A stretch of 64,000 nucleotides of DNA from Udeniomyces pyricola (lineage: Eukaryota; Basidiomycota; Tremellomycetes; Cystofilobasidiales; Mrakiaceae): contig BCIK01000020.1 of NCBI GenBank assembly GCA_039545295.1, forward strand, positions 62,001-126,000, written 5' to 3'. A program made the translations under genes and the position numbers. Position 1 is the first letter of the stretch. Each line of letters starts with the position of its first letter. The notes beneath the pieces were generated by a model, which had not been told where the DNA came from, did no database searches, and saw only the letters and a program-made list of their open reading frames with translations. Shown here piece by piece: positions 11,801 through 23,465 of this stretch.

Positions 11801-14800
11801 GGCGGCATCGTGAAGCGGAAGGAGGAACTCGGCTTCGGATCCATCGGGTAAACGCACAATGGCCCCTTTGATGAGGAGCTCGCCGGGTAGGGTAGCAAAG
11901 CCAGCCAAACGGACGGTCTGGAAAGCGTTGGGTGGGAGATGAAGCGTTGGAGTTGGATGCGTCGTGAAAGGAACCCCAGTGGTGCTGTAGCAGGTACCGG
12001 ACATCAAGGAAAGGGTAGAGGACGAGAGCAACCACAGGTAGTCAGAAAGACAGACAGGCACGCTGGTACACGCAATACTTCTTTCAACACTTGAAATCAA
12101 AAAGGAGAGCGATGGATTGAGTCTAGTGTCCCTCACCTTAGACGAAGGTTTTGAATCTCGAGCTCAAACGCAAACGGATTCTGCAACGTGGCAAAGAACT
12201 CGACGTTTTCGTTTTGGACGAGAACCGACTGATGAATCGAACCGAGGGCAAAAAGGGTGTCGATCGAAATGGATCAAACAAACCAAGGTGTAAAGGTGTC
12301 AGCTGTTTCCGTCCTGGTGACCAATTTCAATTTCAAAGGACAAACAGGAACTGGGGAGGGGGAGGAAGGGGGGGGGGAGGGATGTTCAAACCTTGTTGGC
12401 CGCTTGGATCGCTCGGACGCGAGGATTGAAGAGGAACGGATCCTTGACGAGACCAACGGCAGTGAGATTAGACGAGACTTGACGATCTTGGAGGCCATGT
12501 TCGATAGGGATATGCGTGGGCGGTAATCTAATGAACCAAACAGAAACGGAACCTGAGCGCCTTCCTTGGCAAAATCAAACCCATCTGTTCGTATCCTTCT
12601 CTCTGTCTCTACCTCTCCTTTTCATGAGTTCAGGTAGAGAAATGAAAGGAAACAACAAGTTGAACCACTCACGATCCCATCTCCAAGCTCAAGACGATCC
12701 AACCAGGCCAGAACCTGAGTGCTTTCCCGTCGTCAACCTCGCCTCTACGACGAGCCGTAGCAAGGGCTCTGGTAAAGAGCGATGCAAGGTGGGCTTGCTC
12801 CGGCGCAGATATGACAGAGTGCAAACTCCGAAGGGTCGTCAAGGAGAAAAGCACGAGAGAGATGTTATCTGAAGTGATGGAGGGAAGAAGAAAGGAGTGA
12901 TGGGGGAGGAATAGAGCGTTAGTTCTATGATTTTGGGGAGGCTAAGTCCACAGACGGGGAAGCGCAAGAAGATACAAAGCACTACACATGTAAGCGCGAG
13001 AGGAAGGTCAATGTACCTGGAAGGGTTTCTGAGATTCCTATAGCGTCCCTCAGGCACTTGAGCTGAAGCTCGGGCCAACCGAATCTATCTCTTGAAGGAG
13101 CTCCCACCCCAGTCAATTCTGCTTCATCCAGCCAACCCCTCCTGACACTCGCCATACTCGAACCATCCTTTCCACCGCCTGCTGTCGTAGATTGAATTGG
13201 CTCAAAGACATCATCCTCGAGATCGACACCGTAGCTCTCGAGGACCCTCTTGAGTACGGTCAGGACGGCAGGGTTACCCTCTTGACCGAGGAGCTCGTCC
13301 ATTTTGACAGCAACAGTACCTTCAGTCTCAGTCGTGGATCGACCGACTAGGCCTCCTCCTCCATTGCTGCTTCCATTATGGCCCATCATCTGAGACGAAG
13401 CCCTTCTCATGAGCTCGTTCCCACCTCCATCGCCACTGGCCTCCTCTTCAGCCTCTCTCTCTCTCCTCCACCTCTTTCTCCCATCGACTACGCCGTCAAC
13501 CACACCCAAAACGACTTCCCGTCCAAACAAGCCTTCCCTTCGCTTGAACCCGAGCGACCTCATCAAGCCCGCCGTGATGCCTTGAAAAGCCAATCGCTCT
13601 TTCCTCTCCATTAATCCCAGCCAGGGTCCGTGTGCTTTCGAGACGAGTCTCGCCACATCGGCGCGCGAAGGCCGAGGAAGAGTGGGGAAAGGGTTGGGCG
13701 TTGCAGAAAGCAGGAGGCTCGCTAAGCGGGCCGACCGAAGGGCACAGGCAGTGTAGAGAAGAGGTAGCGGAGTCGGAAGGAGAGACGGAAGCTGAGCAGG
13801 GGGAGGAGGAGAGTGGTAGTGTTGAAGGGCGAGTGAGAGGTGGGTGAAGATGGCTTGAATGGGTTGCTACAAAGGGGAAACAACGACAGAATAAGATGTG
13901 CAAGTGTCAATCGCGACATACAGCACGAGAAGAGCGAAGACGAAAAGAATAAGGATTAAAAATAAAAATAAAAACCACGAGAGAAAGAGAAATCAGACTG
14001 ACAGTAGATGAATGAGAAGCGATAGACGAGGATGCGGCCTTCATCTCAACCAGGTAGAGAGCCGTCGCGAGTCCCTCAAGAGAGGAACCATGCCAGATAG
14101 ATTCCATCGGAAGCTTAGCGAGCTGACTGACGGCATCATTAAAGGAAGCGACCGCGTCTCCCAATCGCCCACTGAGCAAATAGAAGCATCCTAGTACGCT
14201 CGACAACCGAGCGAGAGCGCCGGCCGTTCCTCCCGCGCCCCCTCCTGCGACGAGACTAGCTGAGGCGCCACCTCCGCCGTTGACCGTAAGTAAAGATGGA
14301 GAGGAGGAAGAAGGGTTGGGGCCTCCTGCCGAGACGATTCGTTTCCTTCCTGGCATGCCAAAGCTCGTTTTGACGACGGATCCTCCATCGCCTTCATCTG
14401 GTCCAGGACTTCCATTAGCGAGGGTCCGAAGGTTGTTCGAGGTGTTCGATCGACCGAACATAGGCGGATTGGGTGGGAGCGACTGGAACGCTGTTGTCGC
14501 TGGGGACGTCGAAAAGTTGGACGAAGACGTTGGCGACATGAGCGGAAGTGGCGGGAGCGTATCGGATCGTTTGGGAAGGTGTAGAGGTGAAGGGGCCCGA
14601 CCGTTGGATCCGTTGCCGGTGCTAGCGCCATGGAGACGGAGGTGGGGATGCCGATGGGGTGAACCAATGGGAGATGCTGGCGAAGTCAAGGGAAGGATCG
14701 AGATGGGTGGCAAAAGAGATTGCTGGAGGAGGGCAAGTCCGTGGGGGGATTCGAGGATAGTCGCCTGGTCACAAGTAGACATACAGAAGTGACGGGTATG

Positions 14801-15845
14801 ATATTAACAGGAAATCAGTCGAGATCCGTATGGTACAAGCTTCCATCCCCAAACTGATGCATTCAAGCTTTGGGCAGAGAGCCGAACAGGTCTGTGAGAC
14901 CTGGGAAGAGAAGCCCTCAATCTCAACCGACTAGCCGCCATCATCACTCACGATATCAGCAAACTCCCCAAGTAGCCCGCCCACCATCTCAGCGATGAGA
15001 GCTCCAACGAAACCTCGTGTGTTGGTACCCGGGGCGTTTGGAATCACGGTCACGCCGCCCAGGCTGCCCGTTCCTGGAAGACTGTCGGCTCCTCCCAACC
15101 CGGCCCCACCTCCGATAACGTTGTTGGCACCGACTCCACCATTCGCAGCAGGTCCAACGCTCGAATTCTTGACTCCCTTGCCAGTTTCGACGTCGATGAC
15201 GACCTCTTGGAACATGAGACCCGCCCCTCCGATCACGTCCTCGCCTTCGACGCCGATGCAGCGCGTGACGAGCGGATAGCCCGAGGATGGATGGTGAGGG
15301 AAGAGTGCAGCGAGCTTCTGGGAGAGTAGATGCTCGGCCATTGGGACGGAAGGAGTACAAGACGGGTGGAGGTCGACTATGGCGATAAGGCAGAGCGGTT
15401 GAAGCGACGGTCGGAGGAGTGTCAGATGCGAGGCCGACGCGTTCGGGGAGGAAGGCGAGGACGACCCATGGTAGTCGGTCGGTGAGGACGTCGGTGGTGG
15501 GCTGAGGAGATACGTGAGACGGAGGTCGTTGTTGTTGTTAAGGTTTTTGAGGGTCGAGGCCGAAGTCGAGGACGCTGGCGTGTTAGACGAGGATGCTGGC
15601 GAGGGCGAGGAAGATGAGCCGCCGGGGGTTGGATAGCTCGACGCTATCGTCGAGAGCGAGGAGGTGAGGCTTGGGAAGAAGCGACCGCGCGTCTTTTCAT
15701 CGAGTGGAATGTCGGCTTGGTTGATGGTAGTGAATGATTCCTGTACGAGGGACGTGTACTTTTGCCACGTAGACGATCTCACGCGACCGATGGGAAGGAG
15801 GAGCACAGGGATCTCGGCGAGCGATGTTGGCGAAGAGGGATCCAT
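8810..15845 (-). CDS. TRAPPII complex subunit TRAPPC9/Trs120 (hypercellular protein HypA family)
   Basis: This is a large multi-exon minus-strand gene. Firmly placed exons are 15845-14952, 14764-14003, 13866-13017 and 12868-12673, with further exons continuing to a TGA at 8810-8812. The N-terminus (AEIPVLLLPIGRVRSSTWQK, then NQADIPLDEKTRG) matches the Trs120 start, which reads as a short strand followed by an IRLGDI-like segment. Conserved blocks follow: CLRDAIGISETLPGDNISLV, KDPFLFNPRVRAIQAANK, NPFAFELEIQNLRLR and, near the end, LENTSHLPIDFLKLSFQDS. The latter blocks are the immunoglobulin-like beta domains typical of the family. The protein acts in TRAPPII, the exchange factor for Golgi Rab GTPases (Ypt31/32 type). 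Ser-, Gly- and Asn-rich insertions occur at residues about 65-115 and 220-270 and around 14250-14400. The C-terminal exon (9628-8810) carries a Lys/Glu/Gly-rich insertion before FSRVLKVHIE. The last exon boundaries are the weakest part. Confidence 0.85.
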
Positions 15846-16421
15846 CGCGAGGCGAGGCGGGGGATAGCTGTCAAGGGTTAGCTGTCAACGGCTAGAGACC
15901 AGTGTGAAGGGTAAGTACTTGGGGCTGAGGGCGAAGGAAGCGGTTGAAGGGAGACGGATGGGACGAGGTTGAAGGGGAGATTGGAAGAAAGAAGTTGGAG
16001 GAGGATCATGAGCTGCGCGTGCTTTCTCCAAGATCAACTCTCTCTATATGATGTATATGCCCGTGATCATCATCAGGCTGGGCGCGCGTACATCATACTG
16101 CATATGCATATATATATATATATATACATAAGATGCCGCAAGCAGCGCTCTAGTGTTATACTATATTACGGTCCACGAGTCATTTGTTCACTGAGTGGAG
16201 GGTTAATTAGTCGTACATGAAAACCAGGATGACGCGCATATATATATATATATTATATTATATATTATATATTATATGTGTACGATCAAACACATAATCA
16301 ATCATCCGATAACTCATGAGTCCATTCGATCAACCGTTTCCTCACTCACATTGACTCAACCCATCGACAGCCATCTCACACCGCGCCATCCCTTCATATA
16401 CAGTCCATAGCCTCAGCCAAC
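15846..16421. other. Divergent promoter region between TRAPPC9 and VPS55
   Basis: The region holds TA-rich tandem repeats at about 16108-16127 and 16238-16277 (TATAT/ATATT units). A CATCCCTTCATATACAG segment lies just upstream of the Vps55 ATG. Both flanking genes start here, so the promoters of both should lie inside. No exon is recognised. Confidence 0.55.
16238..16277. repeat. TA-rich tandem repeat
   Basis: TATATATATATA passes into a TATTATAT-type repeat, about 145 bases upstream of the VPS55 start and 390 bases upstream of the TRAPPC9 start. A second TA run lies at about 16108-16127. Confidence 0.85.
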
Positions 16422-17858
16422 ATGCCCGCAGGTCTCAAAAGTACATGCTCCTCTCAATCCCTTCCAAACAACCCATCTACCCATCACCAATCGACTGACC
16501 TTTTTTTTTTCTTCTTCTTCTTCTTCTTCTTCTTTTTTCTTTTCTTTTTGTCCTTTGCTTGCTTGTCTCGCGTCTTGATGGTCTCCCTTCTCCGGCTCTC
16601 ACCTACGTCCGACCTCTTGCCCTCACCATTGGCACCCGTCGTTGTATTTCGTCTCCCTTGACCGGCGGCCCTGTTCTCTCTCCCAATCAGCCGTATGTGC
16701 CCGTCTGAACGAGCGACAGGACCTTTGAATCTTTGCACGTTGGAGAGCGTCCCCTCACGACCGGTTCGACGTTCTCTCTCCCTCTCTCTCCGCAGGTCGT
16801 CTTTCTCTCCCTCGTCCTCGCCCTCGGCTTCCTCCTCGTCATCCTCTCATGTGCGCTCTGGTCGAATTGGCTACCTCTTGTCGTCGGTACGTAGCCCAAC
16901 CGATCATCCGATCCGAAATTTGTTCCCCACACCATCCCTCGCCAACTAGCTCTCGCCGGGTTATCGATCCGGCCTACATGAGATCGGCTCTACGCGACGA
17001 CATCGTCAGCCGTCATCCATCATCCCCTTTTGGCTTCTCTTTCCTCCCCTACTCTCTCATGCCCACTTTGACCAACGTCACTACTGATGCCAGCATCTAA
17101 TCACATCTAATCTAACCCTTCCATGTTGACTCAAATTACCATCCACCCATCTCATCACCGGTCCCTATAGCTGTGACGTTCCTGCTGGCGCCGTTGCCCA
17201 ACTCGCTCTGTTCAAGATGCGCCGGGGCTGACGACTACGCTCCCGAGTACAACTCGTTCGTTTAGCTTCCTCAAGAATTGGAGAAGGGGGAAAGGGGTGT
17301 TTTCATCTTGAAAACCTGCCATCACCCGCATATATGTTGACTAACATTCATCTCAACTCATCCTGATCCTGTCCGATCTTCTCCTCTCTCCCCCCCCCCC
17401 TCCTCCCCTTCCCTTCTCTTCCATTCCATTCCCTACCTTGTCTTTCCCTTGCCTCGTTTTTTTTTTGTCTCTGCCAAAAGTGGCTATCGATCCCTCGGCC
17501 ACTTCCTCACCTCCATCATTGTTGTCTCTGCTTTCGGTCTGCCTCTCATCCTGTCCCATACGGCGCTCATCGCCCCGCTCGCATGCTGGATGTCCATGGC
17601 GGGCGGAGCCCTCGTCTACGGCAGCATCCTCGTCTTCTCAGGCGTCTTCGTCAGTCCCCACCTATCTGGAAACTTCCTTCTCCAGGCAAGGCTTAGGACA
17701 AAATATTAAAATCCAATTTACCTTTTACACATCCTTTCTCTCCATCCCCTTCCCTTCCCCTCTCTTTCTTCCTCTTGTCCTTTCCGGATCTCTACCACGT
17801 TCCCATCCATGCCTCCTCTTCCATCTCACCACAGTCACCAAGGGAAGACGACTATTAA
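16422..17858 (+). CDS. VPS55: Vacuolar protein sorting protein Vps55 (OB-RGRP/LEPROT family)
   Basis: Six exons: 16422-16440, 16691-16692, 16796-16886, 17171-17255, 17481-17649 and 17835-17858. They sum to 390 bases, or 129 residues, the normal size of this family. Four hydrophobic segments are visible: VVFLSLVLALGFLLVILSCA, VTFLLAPLPNSLC, HFLTSIIVVSAFGLPLIL and a final one, GGALVYGSILVFSGVF. The protein ends SPREDDY, like the acidic tail of relatives. ALGFLLVILSCALW followed by the TFLLAPLPN segment is the family signature. Vps55 acts with Vps68 in late endosome to vacuole traffic. Exon 2 is only two bases (CC) between CAATCAG and GTATGT; it is needed to restore frame between exon 1 (phase 1) and exon 3 (phase 0), and gives MPAGLKTVVFLS. 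Identity is secure; the microexon is an inference from phase and splice signals. Confidence 0.92.
16691..16692 (+). other. VPS55: Predicted 2-nt microexon of VPS55
   Basis: The bases CC are preceded by an acceptor (CCCAATCAG) and followed by a consensus donor (GTATGT). Exon 1 ends after AAA A and exon 3 starts GTC GTC TTT. Adding CC gives AAA ACC GTC GTC, which is in frame with the family-conserved membrane segment. No single-intron alternative with a plausible donor and acceptor keeps the frame. Confidence 0.6.
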
Positions 17859-18537
17859 ACGCCCCCTCCTCCCCTTGTTTCGATTCGTAGACCATCTCGT
17901 CTGTCACGTCATGACGCGCCAAGGACAAGTGAAGGGAAGGAGGAGGGAGGAGGGGGAAGGCAGGGGCGAGAGGGATTGATATAATGAGAGTCATGAGACG
18001 AGACGTCACTTTGCAAGGGGAAGGGCAAGCGCGGGCGCGCGGGCGGAGCTAGTTAGTCCAGGGGTTCAAATAACATCATGGTTTTTGGCAGTGGAACTTG
18101 GTTCGATGGCTCAAATGACAGAGATAGAAAGAGAGGGAGGGAGAGTGTGTGTGTATGTGTTTGTGTGCATCATCATAGCAAGGTATACATCTCCTCGAAA
18201 CCATTCCGATGGACCGTGTAGCTACCTGCCTACAAGTCACAGCGAGTATAAACGATCATCCTCACTTTGAACTACTACTAGCTAGCTAGCTTGCTAGAGG
18301 GCTGAAATCACTTGTCTGCCATATAATGGTCAAAGGAACGGTCTCCTGCACACGTCACACATATACGAACAAACAAACAAACATAGATGCAAATTGACAC
18401 TACTAGTACGACAAATGATGATGATGAAGATGAATGATGAGTGATGATGAATGATAATGGATGATACCCTTCCTCCCTCCCCCTCCTCCCTCTGTCTATC
18501 TTCGCTCTTTCCCCTCTCTCTCTCTCTGTCCTCTCTC
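17859..18537. other. Convergent intergenic region
   Basis: This lies between the 3' ends of VPS55 and the Met30-like gene. It includes a GT-rich run (about 18144-18170), a CTAGCTAGC cluster near 18281-18292, GATGAT repeats near 18417-18460 and a CT-rich block ending near 18540. I see nothing coding. Confidence 0.5.
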
Positions 18538-21500
18538 TCAAGCACCAAAATTCCAAACCCGAACCTCTCCATCGTCCGACCCACTGAGGATCAACGTGTC
18601 CGTCAACTGAAGACACGTCACCGCCCCTCGATGACCGACGAGCGTCTGTGTGCATTTCGCATCTTCCCGCGACCAAACTGTCGAGGTAGAGAGGAGAGAA
18701 GAGAAAGGGAGAAGAGAGAAAATGTATGTATGTGTGTATGTCAGTGTTAAAAGTCCTGAAGAACAAACGAAACTGTGCGGGTCCAAGAAAAAAAAAGGAA
18801 GGAAGAGCAGAAGGATAGAGAAAGGGAAGAGAGTGATGTTTACCTTTGATCGTTCGATCATGGCTGCTTGAAACGACTCGGAGGGGATCGACGTCAACGC
18901 CCCAGACGCCTTCAACTATTCAAACGAAAGGGAAAGGGGGAGGGGGAAGGGTAAGAGCAAGATCGCGTCAGATCCAGAAACACACACATACACATATATA
19001 TCAATGGAGCAGAAACAGACAAATAACAACCTGAAAAGTTAGATCAAACCAGGAAGAAAGAAAAAAACTCACTATGTCCAAACATGGTCTTTTTGACTTT
19101 GCCACTCTCGACGTCCCACACTTTGACGGTGTTATCGAGACTCGCACTCGTCAAAAGCGGTCGCTTGCCCGACGATCGGGTCGAAATCGCCCGTTCCTCA
19201 CTCGTCTGACGAAGTCGAGTCGCTGTCGGGTATCCATTATGTTGAGAAGACGTCGAGGAGGACGAAGAAGATGACATGCTCGCCGTGGTAGAAGGAACCA
19301 TGCCTTGACTCAAGGCAGACACAGGTTGTGAGCGGTGGGCGTGGTATGACTGATGACGATGGTCGTTGAGCGAAAGGTTGGCGGCATGAGGGAGTGGATG
19401 AGTGATGGGACCCATGACGCCAAGGGCATTAGGTTGATATGATGTTGCGTGTGCCTCGACATCCATCCCTCTCCTACCAGCGGTCAACCCATCGACAGTC
19501 GACCCTACACCCATCTCATTCTCCTCCTCTTCGTCCTCCTTATCTCGATCGACGAAAAGCAGTCGAAGACTCTGGACCTGGCCGACATGACCCTCGTACA
19601 CCATGACGCATTCTCGCTTGCCAAGGTCCCAAAGCCGGATTGAACCGTCGTCGCTTCCAGAAAAGAGCATCTTGCCCGGATCAAGGTCAGGAAGTGAACT
19701 CGTCATGCCTGGCAAGGGCGTCGATGAGGACGAAGGCGATGGGTTCGTTGACGACCATTCGCTCGTGTCTGAATGTGAGGTGCCATCCCAGAGAACAACG
19801 GCATTGACCCAGTCCTTGTGACCGCGCAGGGTGAAGCAATCGCCCGTCCGGAAGTTCCAAATCTTTTTTTTTTTTTTTTAAAAAAAAGAAAAGAAAAAGA
19901 AAGAAGAAGAAGAAAACAAAAGAATTGGCACACTATTCAGTGTCGATCGTGGAAAGATATGTTGCGTCCACCAAGCGTATCAGGAGCTGGTAGAGAGAGA
20001 ACCTACTTTAATCGTTGAATCAGCACTACCTGAAGCAAGGACGTTCTTGTCGTAATTGAGGCACACGACTCCATCAGAGTGACCAGCCAGCGTCCGAATC
20101 TAAGAAAAAAAGTACAATCATGATATGGAATAGTTAGCTCCATATGCTGATAAACTTGCAAGTAGACTAGCAATGGTAACATGACCAAGAAAACAAAGAG
20201 CAAGAACACAAACACCCAGGACTTACGCAGGTTCCGTTACGCCAATTCCAAATTTTCATAGTGTGATCCATACTGCCGGTGATGAGGATAGCCGAATCGA
20301 ACTGGAGAGCTCGAATTCCTCGGTGGTGACCACGCATGACCTTTTCGGCAGGGAGGCCAAGGAATCAAGAGAGGAAAGAAATCATTAGCAGTCAGCGCGA
20401 CAATATCAAGCTGACAAGCTTGAATTTAGCTCCTACAAAGGATGCAGTGACACGGATAGGATACTCACCATGACCTCTCTGCCACTTTCAAGATCCCAGA
20501 CGCGAGCTGTGCGGTCATAGCTGCCCGTGATGAGAACGCCTTGACCCGGGACGGCCCTTTCCTTGCCCTTGGAACCGACAGGGACCGTCGAGCTGAACGC
20601 CTCGCCTTCGAGCACTTGGAGACACATGACACCATCGGTATGACCCTTGAGTGTTCGAACAGCGTACCGGCCCCGTCTCCAATTGCGTTCAATCGTCAAA
20701 CGCTCAGTGTAGACCTCCTTCCAAGGGCGAGTAAGCGTCCGACACGATCCCGATGGGCGCCGAGTAGGGATAGTTGACGAGGATCCGGCTGACGAAGAGG
20801 AAGCTTCGGCGTTGAGCGGTGAGGGACGTTCAGGAGATAGAGGTTTAGAAGAGGATGATGCGTCGAGGGTGAAAGATGCCAAAGGGGGCGTGGATCGAGC
20901 GGAATGAGAGGTGGAGAGAGGGGTCGAACGCGACTGCGCGCAGGTTCGCTTGTTGGAAGTCGTGGATGAGGACGAGTCGTTTTCGTCGTCCGAGGGAGGC
21001 ATCGATCGCTTAGCTGATCGACTCCGTGGCGACAAGGGCAGCGGGGACGAGGGAGTTGAGGACAGAGACAACCGAGAGACAGCCGGAACAGCGATATGGG
21101 GGGTGTTGGGCTGTTTATGATGGTGGTGATGATGATGCTCTGGGTCAGAGAGCGTTGGCGAGTTGGGAACCGATTCTTCGTAGTGGCCATCAATCTCGAG
21201 TCGAAGCCGCCGTCGTTCGAGCAGAGGCAGTCCCCAGCCACCTATCGGGAATAAACAGAGGAAGGATCGACCCGTTCAGCGAGGGAGAGATAGAGGAAAA
21301 GGTGAAGGATTTCTTGGGCCAACTCTCGAACAGACTGGGACAAGTCACCGCGGCGGACGCTACCGGGGTTCGCATGTTCAGCAAGGACTCACACTTGGTG
21401 CACTTGCGCTCAATATGCTGCACACACATACCCCTCCAAAGGAGATCATCGTCCGCCAGGCTTTTCCAGTTCGTGCTGACTTGAGCAGCTTTACCCAGCG

Positions 21501-22507
21501 AAAAGGCATCGAGGTGAGAGAGGATCTTGAGCGAGATTTCACGGGGGAAGACGTCGAATGGATCCAGTCGGATGAGGTGATGGACTTGGGATGACAAGAG
21601 GGAGAGCTAGAGAGATGAAGTCGACCATATCGGTTTGTTTAGTCTCGCCGACTGATCGTCAGGGGAAAGGGCTGCTCCGAGTGAGGTATCAGATGGAGAA
21701 GGGGGGGGGGGGACAGAGAGAGAAGGCGTACCTGACTGAAGCAGCACATAGTGAGGAGACCCTGAAGAATGATTTCTCGCCGTTGATGGCTCGAACCTGA
21801 GAATGTCGACCAGACAGCATTAATGGCTTGTCGGTCGGCTAGTGGGAGAGCATCGAGAGACTAAGATGAAGCAAGCAAAAGCCAGGTCAGCTGCTGCCAT
21901 CGAAACGCGAAGAGGACTGCGTGCAGGCCGGTCATGTTGGAGAGAAAGACGACCGGTCGTCCTTTGTAATCGCTCAGACAGGCATGCATGCCCAGAACAG
22001 ATTGAATATGAGACCAATCGGTCTCAGCTGTGCAGTTTGTTCGAATCCGGTTGGACCGACGACCAAATGACTGAGGAGCTTTACTGCTGGCGTTGGAGTT
22101 GCCAAACGATAGAGTGGATGGACGCGAAAGCTGACTGCCAAAGGACGGCGGCACTCACAGCTTGAAGCTGAGCATTGATGCCCTCGTCGGCCATCTTTTC
22201 ATGACTGTTGAGTTCAATCGGATGGGCAGCCACGAGAGAGAGAGAGAGAGAGCGGACCGGACAGCGAGGGGCGACAAGATGGCATGGTGGCATCCAAGAA
22301 GCAAGCACGTCAGCGCAAGAGTCGTCGGTCGGATGAGTCGAGTCGGAAAGTAAGCACTCGGAGAACGCACCGAACACAGAGCTTTTTGCCCTCGCGAAAG
22401 AGGCCAAAGTCGGGCGTGCCTGTGTCTTGGGGGCGTTCACAGACTGAGTCCCGAAGGTTTAAAGGGGCCGCCGACGAGGACCCAGGTGGGGTGGTGTCGG
22501 TGGACAT
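18538..22507 (-). CDS. F-box/WD40 sulfur controller, Met30/SconB type (SCF E3 substrate receptor)
   Basis: Exon 1 (22507-22371) and exon 2 (22204-22159) give [15 protein letters not shown]... then [20 protein letters not shown], a family-typical N-terminal block. Exon 3 carries [17 protein letters not shown] then TMCCFSQ. The F-box follows ([20 protein letters not shown] with [20 protein letters not shown]), then a Cys-containing [11 protein letters not shown] segment. Seven WD40 blades follow. Examples are [76 protein letters not shown] and, last, [18 protein letters not shown] before TGA at 18538. Met30-class proteins ubiquitinate bZIP activators of sulfur assimilation and link to cell-cycle control. 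Low-complexity Ser-rich and acidic insertions sit between the F-box and blade 1 and inside blade 5 (about 19250-19600). Assignment rests on the F-box and flanking blocks as well as the WD repeats. Confidence 0.92.
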
Positions 22508-23465
22508 GGTCGAAGATTGGGTGGGTGGGTGGATGGGTGGATGAGTGAATGATCCGTGAGCAAGTAATGGTTGAGAGCGGTGGGGACGTTGAAAAGGCCT
22601 GCGACTCGAGGGATGAGTGTGATGATGGAGATGTGAGTACGGAGCCCGCGTATGGATGAGATAGGGAACGGGTCGAAGGGGGGGAGGGAGAATATGGCGT
22701 GAGCTCGTGGCGGGTGGTGAGCGTGGGTCGAAGGAGGAGCGTGAGTCGCGTGCTCGTCCTGGCTCATGCAATCGTCGGCAACGAAGACGTGCTTTTGGCT
22801 CATGGCTGAGTTTTCTTGCCATTTTATTCCTGCAATCATCGATCCAGGCCCCCGTCAGCCTCAAATATATAGCTGCCTTCTTTTCGACCGGCTTATAATC
22901 AATCTACTCACGGTCAGACAGCCTAAGAACTCCTTCGGTAGTGCCTCAGTCGCCGTTGGTGCAAATTATCATCTGATCATGCATCCATCATCAGTCAGCT
23001 TCATCGTCAGTTTTCGCCTTTTTTGGCTGCACTGCCGACCGCGCACTGCACTAGTTTGTTTCTAAGCAAGAAATTATAGCCCCCCTGGGCCTTCCGTCAC
23101 GCAATTCCTGGCCCTAGTGTGACCTCACGCTGATCTGACGCTAACCTCATCATCTGAGCCACGATATACACCATCATGCACGTGAACTCGACGATGTACG
23201 ATTCTCCGAGGCAATCGTTAGACGATAGCTTAGAGGATCGACGATCGTGCAATCCAGCGCGACGGCCGTGCGCCCTTGGGATTTCTTCGCACATGACCGA
23301 CAGCGAATCGAATGGCGCGTGCTGCATGCAGGCTGTGTGAACCCTTGGGCACGTGAACTGCCTGTTGACGTACAACTTTGTATTATAACTGCGGTGCGTC
23401 GACTGATACTGGCTATAGCTCGCGTCCTGGCTCGTTTCGCTTCCTTTCTTCGGGCTCTCGATCTC
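22508..23465. other. Divergent promoter region, Met30-like gene and FMN protein
   Basis: About 0.96 kb lies between the starts of two divergent genes. A repeated GGGTGGATGGGTGG motif is seen near 22518-22545, just upstream of the Met30-like ATG. Overlapping open frames on both strands carry no family similarity. Confidence 0.5.

Noticed and set aside
18026..18076. GGGGTTCAAATAAC segment resembling a tRNA B box
   Set aside because: No matching A box or cloverleaf stems could be drawn around it.
22310..22864. Long minus-strand frames upstream of the Met30-like start
   Set aside because: Only the segment from 22507 splices into the conserved [18 protein letters not shown] block; the upstream part is His/Pro/Ser low complexity in a promoter region.
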